The notes under the pieces were generated by a model. That model did not search any database and was not told the origin of the DNA. It was given only the letters and a program-made list of their open reading frames with translations. From the NCBI GenBank assembly GCA_016763235.1, contig JAESUE010000274.1:1-23949 (forward strand): a DNA stretch of 23,949 nucleotides. The letters are read 5' to 3'. The translations under genes and the position numbers were made by a program. Below, piece by piece: positions 5,965 through 13,778 of this stretch (position 1 is the first letter of the stretch; the number at the start of each line of letters is the position of its first letter). The stretch is from Pseudomonadales bacterium. GTDB taxonomy: Bacteria > Pseudomonadota > Gammaproteobacteria > Pseudomonadales > UBA3067.

Positions 5965-8115
5965 ATGAAAACAAGCAAACAACTTAAAAAACGAGCCTTT
6001 ACAGCATTCACTTTCGGCACCCTGTTAATTATCAGCAGCTACAGCCTGTCCCTCACGACAGACTCTCAACACCTAAAAAACAGCACGTTTACCCCTCTCT
6101 ACCCCCAATCACAGCAACCTCGGATAAGCCTAGCCATTTTGAGCCGGCTTTCACAGATGCACTACAACAAAGTGCCTGTCGACGACCAGCTATCCAGTAA
6201 AATGTTTGATCGCTATCTTGCTGAGCTCGACGCATCCCGAAGCTATTTCACGCAGGAAGATATTAATGAGCTTTCCAGCTACCGTCACCGTTTTGACGAA
6301 GCGTTAAAAGCTGGCAATCTTCGCCCTGCATTTCTAATCTTTAATCGCTACCACCAAAGGGTCACTGAGCGGCTAAACCACCTTATTTACATGGCCGAAA
6401 AACAGCTTCCCAACCTTGACTTAAAGCAGGATGAACGTCTAACCATAAACCGAGAAGGTGCAGATTGGCCCAAAGACAGCAGAATGGCGGAGCGCTTATG
6501 GGACAAGCAGCTTAAAAATAGCATTATTAACCTTAAAACTACGGGTAAGGAAATTAACGAGATTCAAACGTTACTGGTTAAACGCTATAAAAATCAGCTA
6601 ACTCGCACCTTACAGACCAATAGCAACGATGCATTCCAAGTTTATGTTAACGCCCTAACCAAAACCTACGACCCCCATACCCAATACTTTTCACCCCGCT
6701 CATCGGAAGATTTCAATATCCATATGAGCTTATCCCTCGAAGGAATTGGAGCCGTACTTCAACGGGAGGATGAATTCACTAAGGTCGTTCGACTTGTTCC
6801 CGCAGGGCCCGCCGATAAAAGCAAACAAATCTTTCCTGCCGATAAAATTGTGGGTGTTGGTCAAGGGGTCAAAGGAGAGCTCTTCGACGTAGTGGGATGG
6901 AGACTTGATGACGTTGTTCAACTTATCCGAGGCCCTAAAAAAAGCACCGTTCGGCTAGATGTTATTTCAGGAAAAACGGAAGGCGGCAGCGAAAGGAAGA
7001 TTATCAACATCACCAGAAACACCGTAAAACTTGAAGAACAAGCGGCTCAGAAGGACATCATTACTATTAATCGTGGCGATAAAGAAAGTAAAATTGGAAT
7101 CATCAACCTCCCCACATTTTATTTTGATTTTAAGGGCGCCCAAAGCAATCAAAAAGATTTCAAAAGTAGTACCCGTGACGTAAAGCGCCTTATTGCTGAA
7201 CTTAAGAAAGACGGTATCGATGGTTTGGTAATAGATTTGCGCAATAACGGTGGAGGATCACTCCAAGAAGCAAATACCCTCACCGGCCTATTTATTAAAG
7301 ATGGCCCAACTGTGCAAATAAAATCGTCCAACGGTAGTATTGATGTTCTGGAAGATGAAGACAGTGAGATTTTTTATGATGGCCCGCTTGCGGTTGTTGT
7401 TAATAGAATGAGCGCTTCCGCTTCAGAGATATTTGCAGGCGCCATTCAAGATTATGGTAGAGGCATTATCCTCGGAGGGCAGACTTTTGGGAAGGGAACC
7501 GTTCAGTCCCTACTCCCCTTACATAATCACGGCCAGCTAAAACTAACCCTTGCAAAGTTTTATCGTATCTCTGGTGAGAGCAATCAAAACAAAGGAGTCA
7601 TCCCCGACATTACCTTTCCTAGCATATACAACCAGGAAGAAATCGGGGAGAGCGCCCTTCCAAATGCACTCCCTTGGGATTACATTCGTTCCGTCGATTT
7701 TGCACACTGGAACAGTTACGACAGCTATTTACCTGAACTTAAAAAGCTGCACCAGCTTCGCATTGAGAAAGATCCCGATTTTATTTACCTTAACCGACAA
7801 GTCGAGCACTACAACTCTATCCGCAAGATGAAAACGATTAGTCTCTCTGAGAAAGTTCGCAACCGAGAAAAAAATGAAAATGAAAATAAGCTTCTTCAAA
7901 TTGAAAATGAAAGACGAGAAGCAAAAGGATTAAAAGCGCTTGCTGATTTAGAAGAAAAACAGCAAGAAATAACCAGTGAACAAGAAAAGGAACATCGTCT
8001 AACGGACAATGACGATAGTTTCATTTTAGTAGAAGCAGGAAGCATTCTTCTTGACTTCAAAGACCAGCTGGCTGCTAAAACCCGTGTTGCCAAGATACTA
8101 AGCTACCAGCCTTAA
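5965..8115 (+). CDS. prc: Periplasmic tail-specific protease (S41A family)
   Basis: Prc (Tsp) cleaves periplasmic proteins with exposed nonpolar C-termini and trims cell-wall hydrolases and lipoproteins. The 716-residue product is slightly longer than E. coli Prc (682). Residues 1-35 form a basic, hydrophobic signal or anchor sequence. The N-terminal helical domain (about 50-230) contains the YDPHTQYFSP motif, a PDZ domain spans roughly 250-330, and the S41 protease domain follows. The Ser-Lys dyad is visible: Ser485 in MSASASEIF and Lys510 in TFGKGTVQ, 25 residues apart as in E. coli. A charged Glu/Lys-rich C-terminal region (about 610-690) matches the DUF3340-type tail. AGG lies seven bases before the ATG. 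It converges on tadA, with only ten bases between them. Confidence 0.96.
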   Translation: MKTSKQLKKRAFTAFTFGTLLIISSYSLSLTTDSQHLKNSTFTPLYPQSQQPRISLAILSRLSQMHYNKVPVDDQLSSKMFDRYLAELDASRSYFTQEDINELSSYRHRFDEALKAGNLRPAFLIFNRYHQRVTERLNHLIYMAEKQLPNLDLKQDERLTINREGADWPKDSRMAERLWDKQLKNSIINLKTTGKEINEIQTLLVKRYKNQLTRTLQTNSNDAFQVYVNALTKTYDPHTQYFSPRSSEDFNIHMSLSLEGIGAVLQREDEFTKVVRLVPAGPADKSKQIFPADKIVGVGQGVKGELFDVVGWRLDDVVQLIRGPKKSTVRLDVISGKTEGGSERKIINITRNTVKLEEQAAQKDIITINRGDKESKIGIINLPTFYFDFKGAQSNQKDFKSSTRDVKRLIAELKKDGIDGLVIDLRNNGGGSLQEANTLTGLFIKDGPTVQIKSSNGSIDVLEDEDSEIFYDGPLAVVVNRMSASASEIFAGAIQDYGRGIILGGQTFGKGTVQSLLPLHNHGQLKLTLAKFYRISGESNQNKGVIPDITFPSIYNQEEIGESALPNALPWDYIRSVDFAHWNSYDSYLPELKKLHQLRIEKDPDFIYLNRQVEHYNSIRKMKTISLSEKVRNREKNENENKLLQIENERREAKGLKALADLEEKQQEITSEQEKEHRLTDNDDSFILVEAGSILLDFKDQLAAKTRVAKILSYQP

Positions 8116-8125
8116 ATAACGCAGA

Positions 8126-8623
8126 TTATTCAGAGTGATTTTTATGCTTCTTAAGCTGACGTTTATTTTTAAAAAACAACGTCAGTAAATCACTCGCTTG
8201 ATCTGCCAATACGCCACTAGTCACATCAATGTGGTGATTAAAATCATGCAATTCCAAAAGACTAATTTGGCTCGATACAGCACCGTTCTTTGGTTCGCTG
8301 GTCGCATAAACCAAACGCCGGATCCGGCCATGAATAAGTGCTCCCACACACATCGCGCAAGGCTCAAGCGTTACATAGAGCGTCGTATCTATAACACGAT
8401 AATTGTCCAACCGTTTCGCGGCATCGCGTAAAGCAACGACTTCAGCGTGAGCGGTAGGGTCACTACTGCTAATAACTTGATTCCAACCCTCGCCAATGAT
8501 CTCATCACCTTTGACCAAGACGGCTCCCACAGGAACCTCGTCAATGGCTTGTGCTTTTTGAGCAAGCTTTAGTGCGTACTCCATCCATTTTTGATCAATT
8601 AAATATTGTGTGTGTTCAGTCAT
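8126..8623 (-). CDS. tadA: tRNA-specific adenosine deaminase
   Basis: TadA deaminates adenosine 34 of tRNA-Arg(ACG) to inosine so that one tRNA reads three Arg codons; it is usually essential. The 165-residue product carries the zinc deaminase signature: HAE with His59 and catalytic Glu61, and PCAMC with Cys89 and Cys92. The EVPVGAVLV start of the domain is typical. The ATG at 8623 lies in an A/T-rich context without a close ribosome-binding site; the only strong AGGAGG on this strand is about 20 bases too far upstream. Translation may therefore rely on an unstructured start region. Transcription converges with prc. There is no operon partner. Confidence 0.95.
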   Translation of the reverse strand: MTEHTQYLIDQKWMEYALKLAQKAQAIDEVPVGAVLVKGDEIIGEGWNQVISSSDPTAHAEVVALRDAAKRLDNYRVIDTTLYVTLEPCAMCVGALIHGRIRRLVYATSEPKNGAVSSQISLLELHDFNHHIDVTSGVLADQASDLLTLFFKNKRQLKKHKNHSE

Positions 8624-8863
8624 TAATAATTTATAAGGCAGGAACCCGCCTCCTATTATCCATCTGCTTAATAAAGACCGCGCATATTAACACACTGCTT
8701 CAAGCAGCACCGGGCAAAAAGGTGCACCTCTATTCACTCTGAATACAAACCCGCTGCAACGGTGGCAGGTTGCAAATCCAACCCCGAAGTACATAACAAT
8801 TTATGCTGTTATTGCAGCCATATGTTTACCCATTATTTTAGCGGCAGTTTGATAACTCATGCG

Positions 8864-9664
8864 CTAATAACGCTGCAATAAAGGCTGGTAAGCATAAGCT
8901 GCATTAAGATGATGAAAATACGCATGCAGCCCTTCCTGTTGCCATAAGTGGCTTAACTCTGATTGCACTTTAATATAGTGCGCCGAGGAAGCGTGATTTT
9001 CTACCCAGCCATCCTCACCATTATCCAACGTAGTCTCTAACCTCACCTTTTCCGAGAAGTGAATAACCTGTTCCAACCACATACGGCTCACGCCCATTAA
9101 AAAATACGGCCAAGTTTCTTTCATAATAGGCGTCCAGTTCGCGTCGCTCGTGGCTGAGATTTTTATGCCCTCTTCTGCACCATAAGGCTCAATATCGACA
9201 GAACTTATTGCGCCCTCAGCACTTAATTCTGCGATGGTATTATTTTTTCTGATTAATACAGCAATATTTTCTGCGTTATTTTTATCGGTATAATAGAAAA
9301 AGCTAAAGCGATGCCCCGTGGTATCTAAACCTGCTCTGCGGTGAAATCGCCACAATTGAATTGTGCCACCATAGACTTCCAAAACTGGTAATATCACTTG
9401 TTCTGCGATAAGAGGGCCGTAATACCATTTTGGTGACGTTTCTTTATTCCATTGCATTTGAAAACTAGCCTTCCACCAACGAGGTTCGTCGGTGATTCCA
9501 TCAGCAAAAGAAGCCGTTGAAGCGCTCTCAGGCTGACCAGCCCCTTTTTCAATATTCAACTGCTGGCACCCTGTAATTATCAGCAAACACAAAATCATCA
9601 CAATGTTTCGAAATATTATTCGAAGTTTGCGAAGCCTCATCACTTGGCATAATAACGTCACCAC
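8864..9664 (-). CDS. Predicted lipoprotein of unknown function (266 aa)
   Basis: An N-terminal basic segment and hydrophobic stretch (about residues 18-31) lead into the lipobox IITGC, so Cys is the lipidation site and the mature protein should be tethered to a membrane facing the periplasm. The GTG at 9664 is chosen because AGGAG lies five bases upstream, the best ribosome-binding site in the area; an in-frame ATG eight codons later lacks one. The mature part is soluble and rich in Trp and Tyr, with no repeat or catalytic motif that I can name. It is separated from rimO by a hairpin repeat on the divergent side. I do not recognise the family. Confidence 0.8.
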   Translation of the reverse strand: MVTLLCQVMRLRKLRIIFRNIVMILCLLIITGCQQLNIEKGAGQPESASTASFADGITDEPRWWKASFQMQWNKETSPKWYYGPLIAEQVILPVLEVYGGTIQLWRFHRRAGLDTTGHRFSFFYYTDKNNAENIAVLIRKNNTIAELSAEGAISSVDIEPYGAEEGIKISATSDANWTPIMKETWPYFLMGVSRMWLEQVIHFSEKVRLETTLDNGEDGWVENHASSAHYIKVQSELSHLWQQEGLHAYFHHLNAAYAYQPLLQRY

Positions 9665-9693
9665 AATCTCTCCTCATTTTTCTTAAAAATGCT

Positions 9694-9834
9694 GTAACTA
9701 TTCAGCGAACATTGTAGCTGTTCAGATTGCGTTCAAATTTGAGCAGAACAAGGCAAGAAATGTGAGTTTATACATATAAATGATCATTTCTTAACGCCGT
9801 TATGCGCGAATTTGGACGTAAGCTGAGTAGTTAC
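9694..9834 (+). repeat. Intergenic hairpin repeat, copy C (141 bp)
   Basis: This copy starts GTAACTATTCAG at 9694; the second motif GTAGCTGTTCAG begins at 9714 and the inverted motif ends at 9834. Arms 9714-9741 and 9807-9834 pair throughout except one A/G mismatch, with six G-U pairs. The inner stem AAGAAATG (9755-9762) pairs perfectly with CATTTCTT (9785-9792). The pair 9757-9790 is G-C here but A-U in copies B and D, so both sides have changed together. It lies between divergent lipoprotein and rimO genes and points toward rimO. Confidence 0.92.
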
Positions 9835-10016
9835 AAGTGCTATACCCATGGTAATAGTGGCATTAGAAGTGCGCTTTTTTTTCACTGACAAGGCAGAACA
9901 ACGAAGCCTAGAGAAAAGCCTGAGAAAAAATAGCCGTGCTAATACAGAAGAAATCACTATCGCTCGAGGTATATGCTGCTAAAATCCCCCGTTTCCCGAA
10001 TCAAGGTAGTTCATCG

Positions 10017-11078
10017 ATGAGTAACAAGCCACAAGGCAAACGAATAGGCATGGTCAGTCTCGGCTGCCCTAAAGCACTGGTTGATTCTGAGCGCATACTC
10101 ACTCAATTAAAAACAGAAGGTTACGAGATCAGTGATGACTACAGCGACTCGGAACTTGTGGTCATTAACACTTGCGGCTTTATTGATTCTGCCATTGAGG
10201 AATCCTTAAGCACTATCGGCGAAGCCATGAAAGCGAATGGCAAGGTGATAGTCACAGGGTGCCTCGGAGCCAATAAACAAAAAATATTAGATAAATACCC
10301 CGATGTACTCAGCGTTACCGGCCCTGCCGCGTATGAAGAGGTCTTGAACTCCGTTCATCAGCATGTGCCACCTGAGCACAACCCGCATCTCGATTTAGTC
10401 CCACCGCAAGGAGTGAAGCTCACACCTCGACATTATGCCTATCTTAAGATTTCCGAAGGCTGTAACCATCGCTGTACCTTCTGCATCATTCCTCACTTAC
10501 GAGGAGATTTAGTCAGCCGGCCTGTGGGAGATATTCTTGAGGAGGCTGAAAAGCTTGCCAATGCAGGCGTTCGAGAGCTTATGGTTATCTCTCAAGATAC
10601 CAGTGCTTATGGTGTCGATATTCGCTACCGCACCGGTTTTTGGCAAGGTCGCCCCGTTAAAAGCAATCTCGTTGAGCTGTGCGAAAACCTTAGCAAGCTG
10701 GGTATTTGGGTGCGTTTGCATTACGTTTACCCCTACCCCAACGTGGATAACTTAATCCCTTTAATGGCAGAACGAAAAATTCTGCCCTATCTTGATATTC
10801 CTTTTCAACATAGCAGCCCAGCCGTACTCAAGAACATGAAACGGCCCGCCCATACTGAAAACAGCCTTAAGCGTATAGAAAACTGGCGACGAGATGTGCC
10901 CGACCTCACCTTACGCAGCACCTTTATTGTTGGCTTTCCAGGTGAAACAGAGGCTGACTTCGAACACCTTCTCGGCTGGTTAGACGAAGCCCAACTCGAC
11001 CGCGTAGGCTGTTTAAATACTCTCCCGTCGAAGGCGCTCCCGCCAATGACATCGCAGAACATGTGCCAGAGGAAGTAA
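10017..11078 (+). CDS. rimO: Ribosomal protein S12 methylthiotransferase RimO, N-terminal part (frameshifted)
   Basis: RimO is a radical-SAM enzyme with two iron-sulfur clusters that methylthiolates a conserved Asp of ribosomal protein S12. I start it at the ATG at 10017 (MSNKPQGKRIGMVSLGCP), preceded by AAGG; the open frame further upstream is not conserved. The auxiliary-cluster cysteines are Cys17, Cys53 and Cys82, and the radical-SAM cluster is Cys149, Cys153 and Cys156 in GCNHRCTFC. The frame departs from the family after LDRVGC near 11012 and ends 20 codons later. The remainder, from YSPVEGAP onward, continues in the -1 frame into the fragment ending at 11362. A missing T at TGTTTAAAT, where relatives have FKYSP, explains it. 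Joined, the protein would be about 448 residues (E. coli 441). Confidence 0.93.
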   Translation: MSNKPQGKRIGMVSLGCPKALVDSERILTQLKTEGYEISDDYSDSELVVINTCGFIDSAIEESLSTIGEAMKANGKVIVTGCLGANKQKILDKYPDVLSVTGPAAYEEVLNSVHQHVPPEHNPHLDLVPPQGVKLTPRHYAYLKISEGCNHRCTFCIIPHLRGDLVSRPVGDILEEAEKLANAGVRELMVISQDTSAYGVDIRYRTGFWQGRPVKSNLVELCENLSKLGIWVRLHYVYPYPNVDNLIPLMAERKILPYLDIPFQHSSPAVLKNMKRPAHTENSLKRIENWRRDVPDLTLRSTFIVGFPGETEADFEHLLGWLDEAQLDRVGCLNTLPSKALPPMTSQNMCQRK

Positions 11079-11362
11079 AGGAAGAGCGCTGGGCGCGTTT
11101 TATGGAGAAACAGGCACAAGTTAGCGCCGAGCGGCTACAGAAAAAAGTCGGCCAAACGGTTCAAGTGATCGTCGATCAGGTGAATGAAGAAAATATAATT
11201 GGCCGCAGCTGGGCGGATGCCCCAGAGATTGATGGCGAAGTGATCATTAAAAATGAATGGGATTTAAGCCCCGGTGATATTTTTGAAGCACGCATCACCG
11301 CCGCCGATGAGTATGATCTTTATGGCGAGCCAGCAGACTCTGCGGATGATGAAGCGGGGTAA
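11063..11362 (+). CDS. rimO: RimO C-terminal part (TRAM domain) in the -1 frame
   Basis: This frame holds the missing C-terminus of RimO: VPEEVKEERWARFM, then AERLQKKVG and the TRAM RNA-binding domain with GRSWADAPEIDG, ending after DEYDLYGEP. In-frame homology actually begins upstream, at TAC TCT CCC from 11018, so the GTG at 11063 is only the first start-like codon and probably not a real start. Without this part RimO would lack the domain that contacts S12. Either the genome has a one-base deletion, the sequence has an error, or ribosomes shift back one base at 11012-11018. Confidence 0.85.
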   Translation: MPEEVKEERWARFMEKQAQVSAERLQKKVGQTVQVIVDQVNEENIIGRSWADAPEIDGEVIIKNEWDLSPGDIFEARITAADEYDLYGEPADSADDEAG

Positions 11363-11370
11363 AGCCCGAT

Positions 11371-11402
11371 GCTATGGCTGGAATGTATATTTCAGCCATA
11401 GC
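11371..11402. terminator. 10-bp hairpin after rimO
   Basis: GCTATGGCTG (11371-11380) is exactly complementary to CAGCCATAGC (11393-11402), with three further A/T or G-U pairs inside the loop. It begins nine bases after the rimO stop. On the plus strand only CCTTTT follows, after a gap, so termination efficiency is uncertain; it may serve both convergent genes. Confidence 0.55.
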
Positions 11403-11453
11403 CATTAACCTTTTGAAAAAATCAGCTCGCAGCGTAAACAATTTCTATTTTTG

Positions 11454-11939
11454 TTAATCAGCCTGTTTGGTCAGAGTCCACCCATAATTTATCTCTGGAA
11501 TGTCATTCTCATCATAAAAGCCAAAATTAAGCTCTGAGCCAGATATACGATAAACCCCTTCAATTTCTTCCGGATCAAGCCCCTCTGGCCAATCAGGGGA
11601 TTGCCTAGTCATTGAAATACGAGCAATCATTGCACCATCAGTTCCAATGAGCTTATCCCCTATTGAGTAATCTCCGAAGTAGGAATCGGCACTGCCTGAT
11701 GGCTCGCTGCAAAGATCATCTTCGTATGAAACGCTTTCCAAAGTATAACTGTTCCCCTCGAACACATAGGTGTCGATGGCGTAGCTTATGAACGAATCGT
11801 CGCTTAGGTCAACCATTTCAAAGCAACTAGAAACCCACGTGCCATCCAAAGAGTTACCGGTAAGCTCATCCAAAGAGTCTTCATCGAGAGTACACCCAGT
11901 AATCAATACACTAAAAATCACAGGTAAAATTTTCTTCAT
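11454..11939 (-). CDS. Predicted small lipoprotein of unknown function (161 aa)
   Basis: I start at the ATG at 11939 (MKKILPVIFSVLITGC) because an upstream in-frame TTG has no ribosome-binding site. The short basic N-terminus, hydrophobic core and lipobox LITGC mark a lipoprotein signal. The mature protein is acidic, with many Asp, Glu and Ser residues (DEDSLDELTG near its start), and has Cys residues at about 39 and 77 that could form a disulfide in the periplasm. GTWVSSC followed by a beta-rich pattern suggests a small beta-barrel or lipocalin-like fold, but this is a guess. It converges on rimO and diverges from dapC. I do not recognise the family. Confidence 0.75.
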   Translation of the reverse strand: MKKILPVIFSVLITGCTLDEDSLDELTGNSLDGTWVSSCFEMVDLSDDSFISYAIDTYVFEGNSYTLESVSYEDDLCSEPSGSADSYFGDYSIGDKLIGTDGAMIARISMTRQSPDWPEGLDPEEIEGVYRISGSELNFGFYDENDIPEINYGWTLTKQAD

Positions 11940-12131
11940 GTCTTTACTACTCAATCAAATAGAGACCACTAATTTTGGCCGCTCATTAAGCCCTCAGTCG
12001 GCACAAAAATGAGATGCGAAAATAGGGCGAACGATCATACCAACAAATATAAAGCACGTCCTTACGGTGCCACTTTCGCCCTAACAAAACCCTGCACACT
12101 ATTTTATCCAGACCTTCCTTGCTCCTTCAGA

Positions 12132-12137
12132 TATAAT
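12132..12137 (+). promoter_or_regulatory. Consensus -10 element upstream of dapC
   Basis: A perfect TATAAT lies 35 bases before the dapC ATG, which would place transcription start near 12144. No good -35 hexamer is visible at 16-18 bases upstream, so the promoter may need an activator. An inverted pair AGGGCGAA (12024-12031) and TTCGCCCT (12075-12082) lies further upstream and could be an operator or a stem. Confidence 0.45.
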
Positions 12138-12172
12138 GCCCAACCCAAGATCATGAGCTAGCAGTCGGAACA

Positions 12173-13381
12173 ATGAACAACGACCTACAACGCCTACACC
12201 CTTATCCCTTTGAGAAGCTGAATACGCTTAAAGCCGCCGTAACACCTCCCGCTGGGCTTTCACCGATTTTACTTTCCATTGGTGAACCCAAGCACGCCCC
12301 ACCTGCGCACGTAATGCAAGCTCTCAGGGAGGCCTTACCCAAGCTAGCCCACTATCCTGCTACCAAGGGCTCGCCAGAGTTACGAGAAACCATTGCAAAA
12401 TGGTTGACGCAGCGCTTCGGCTTAGCCCCCAACTCGGTAGATGCTGAACAACATATTCTGCCCGTAAACGGTACCCGCGAAGCCTTATTTGCGTTTACTC
12501 AGGTCGTGGTCAACCGTGAAGCCGTTACAAGTGGGGAAAAGCCCTACATAATGATGCCCAATCCCTTTTATCAGATCTACGAAGGGGCCGTATTTTTATC
12601 CGGCGCGACACCTTATTACCTGCCAAGCAAGGGTATTCAGCCTGATTTCGATGCCGTTGACGACGAAAGCTGGTCGAAGTGCCAACTCTTGTTTATTTGC
12701 TCGCCCTACAACCCAACTGGCGGCGTCATTCAGCTTGAAACCCTCAAAAAGTTAATCGCGCTGGCCGACAAACATGATTTCATCATCGCCAGTGACGAGT
12801 GCTATTCCGAAGTGTATCTCAATGAAACCCAAGCACCCGTGGGTTTATTAGAAGCGTGCGCAATCCTTGGTAGGCATCAATATGAACGCTGTGTGGTATT
12901 TCATAGCCTTTCAAAGCGGTCAAACCTTCCTGGCTTGCGCTCGGGATTTGTAGCTGGGGATGCCCGCATACTGAAAGATTTTTTGCTCTACCGCACCTAC
13001 CACGGTTCCGCCATGCCCTTACATCACCAGGTTGCGAGCATTCATGCCTGGAAAGATGAAAAACACGTTATAAAAAATCGCCGGCTTTACAAAGATAAGT
13101 TCACCCAATTCAAAGCGATTGTCGGGCAAAGCCTCACATTAAACATGCCAGAGGGCGGGTTTTATTTTTGGGCAGAAACCCCTATTGATGATATCGACTT
13201 TGCACAAAGGCTATATGCCAGTGAGAATGTCACGGTTTTACCGGGCCAATACCTGTCTCGTGAAATAAACGGCATCAACCCCGGTAAAAATCGCGTTCGT
13301 CTCGCACTGGTTGCCAGTGCCGAAGAGTGCGCAGAAGCCGCGCATCGCATTCAACGATTTATGAAAACGCTATCAATATGA
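12173..13381 (+). CDS. dapC: N-succinyldiaminopimelate aminotransferase
   Basis: DapC transfers an amino group from glutamate to N-succinyl-2-amino-6-oxopimelate in the succinylase branch of lysine and diaminopimelate synthesis, using PLP. The 402-residue product matches the Pseudomonas DapC type throughout (HPYPFEKL, LSIGEPKH, LPVNGTREALFAFTQ). PLP-binding features of fold-type I are clear: the SPYNPTGG loop (177-184), Asp208 in ASDECYSE, the Schiff-base Lys248 in HSLSKRSNLPGLRSG and the C-terminal Arg region RVRLALV. GGAAC precedes the ATG, a weak ribosome-binding site. It is first in a tight cluster with yffB (4-base overlap), dapD, ttcA and dapE. A generic aminotransferase is the alternative, but the neighbours settle it. 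Confidence 0.95.
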   Translation: MNNDLQRLHPYPFEKLNTLKAAVTPPAGLSPILLSIGEPKHAPPAHVMQALREALPKLAHYPATKGSPELRETIAKWLTQRFGLAPNSVDAEQHILPVNGTREALFAFTQVVVNREAVTSGEKPYIMMPNPFYQIYEGAVFLSGATPYYLPSKGIQPDFDAVDDESWSKCQLLFICSPYNPTGGVIQLETLKKLIALADKHDFIIASDECYSEVYLNETQAPVGLLEACAILGRHQYERCVVFHSLSKRSNLPGLRSGFVAGDARILKDFLLYRTYHGSAMPLHHQVASIHAWKDEKHVIKNRRLYKDKFTQFKAIVGQSLTLNMPEGGFYFWAETPIDDIDFAQRLYASENVTVLPGQYLSREINGINPGKNRVRLALVASAEECAEAAHRIQRFMKTLSI

Positions 13382-13719
13382 TGACACTTTACGGCATTAA
13401 AAATTGCGATACGGTCAGAAAAGCCCGCCGCTGGCTTGAACAAGCCGATATTAATTACCAGTTTCATGATTTTCGTAGCGAAGGCTTAGATGCTGCTCTT
13501 ATACAGGTTTGGATTAACGCACTGGGTTGGGAGGCGCTGGTGAATAAACGCAGCACCACGTGGCGTAACCTGCCAGAGGAAAGCAAAAATTCCCTCAGCG
13601 AAAAAACCGTAATAGGTCTACTAATAGAGCAACCTACGCTCATTAAACGCCCCGTGCTCGATAAACAAGGCCAAATTTACCTTGGTTTTAAAGAACAAGA
13701 TTACCAACAAATATTTTAA
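13378..13719 (+). CDS. yffB: ArsC/Spx-family thioredoxin-fold protein YffB (113 aa)
   Basis: This is a small thioredoxin-fold protein of the arsenate reductase/Spx superfamily. The N-terminus MTLYGIKNCDTVRKARRWLE and the segments GWEALVNKRSTTWR and LIKRPVLD match E. coli YffB closely. One active-site Cys (in KNCDT) is present and, as in YffB, there is no second one nearby. Its substrate is not established; a glutathione-linked reductase role has been proposed for the family. I start at the ATG at 13378, which overlaps the dapC stop as ATGA, a sign of translational coupling. Genes of this kind sit beside dapC and dapD in several gammaproteobacteria, but a role in lysine synthesis is not known. 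Confidence 0.9.
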   Translation: MMTLYGIKNCDTVRKARRWLEQADINYQFHDFRSEGLDAALIQVWINALGWEALVNKRSTTWRNLPEESKNSLSEKTVIGLLIEQPTLIKRPVLDKQGQIYLGFKEQDYQQIF

Positions 13720-13747
13720 CTGTTCAACGAACCCTGTAACGACTCAG
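13716..13747 (+). repeat. Fragment of the hairpin repeat, copy F (32 bp)
   Basis: TTAACTGTTCAACGAACC followed by CTGTAACGACTCAG lines up with the first 32 bases of copy C (two GTAAC-type motifs about 20 bases apart) and then similarity stops. It starts at the yffB stop codon and lies in the short yffB-dapD gap. It looks like a remnant or an end-only copy. Confidence 0.55.
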
Positions 13748-13778
13748 TGAGTTCTGTCACTAAATTTTGGAGAGCACT

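Noticed and set aside
8156..8185. Inverted repeat CTGACGTT/AACGTCAG near the end of tadA, possible prc terminator
   Set aside because: It lies inside the tadA coding sequence, has no following T run, and its long A/T loop pairs by composition; it is probably incidental.
8755..8790. tRNA-like T-arm, GGTTG/CAACC around a short loop upstream of tadA
   Set aside because: The loop has six bases and not seven, the T-loop consensus is wrong, and no acceptor or anticodon stem can be drawn around it.
12024..12082. Possible lysine riboswitch upstream of dapC (AGGGCGAA/TTCGCCCT pair)
   Set aside because: The region is too short and lacks the conserved lysine-riboswitch core as I know it; only the one outer pairing and a small GCAC/GTGC stem are seen.
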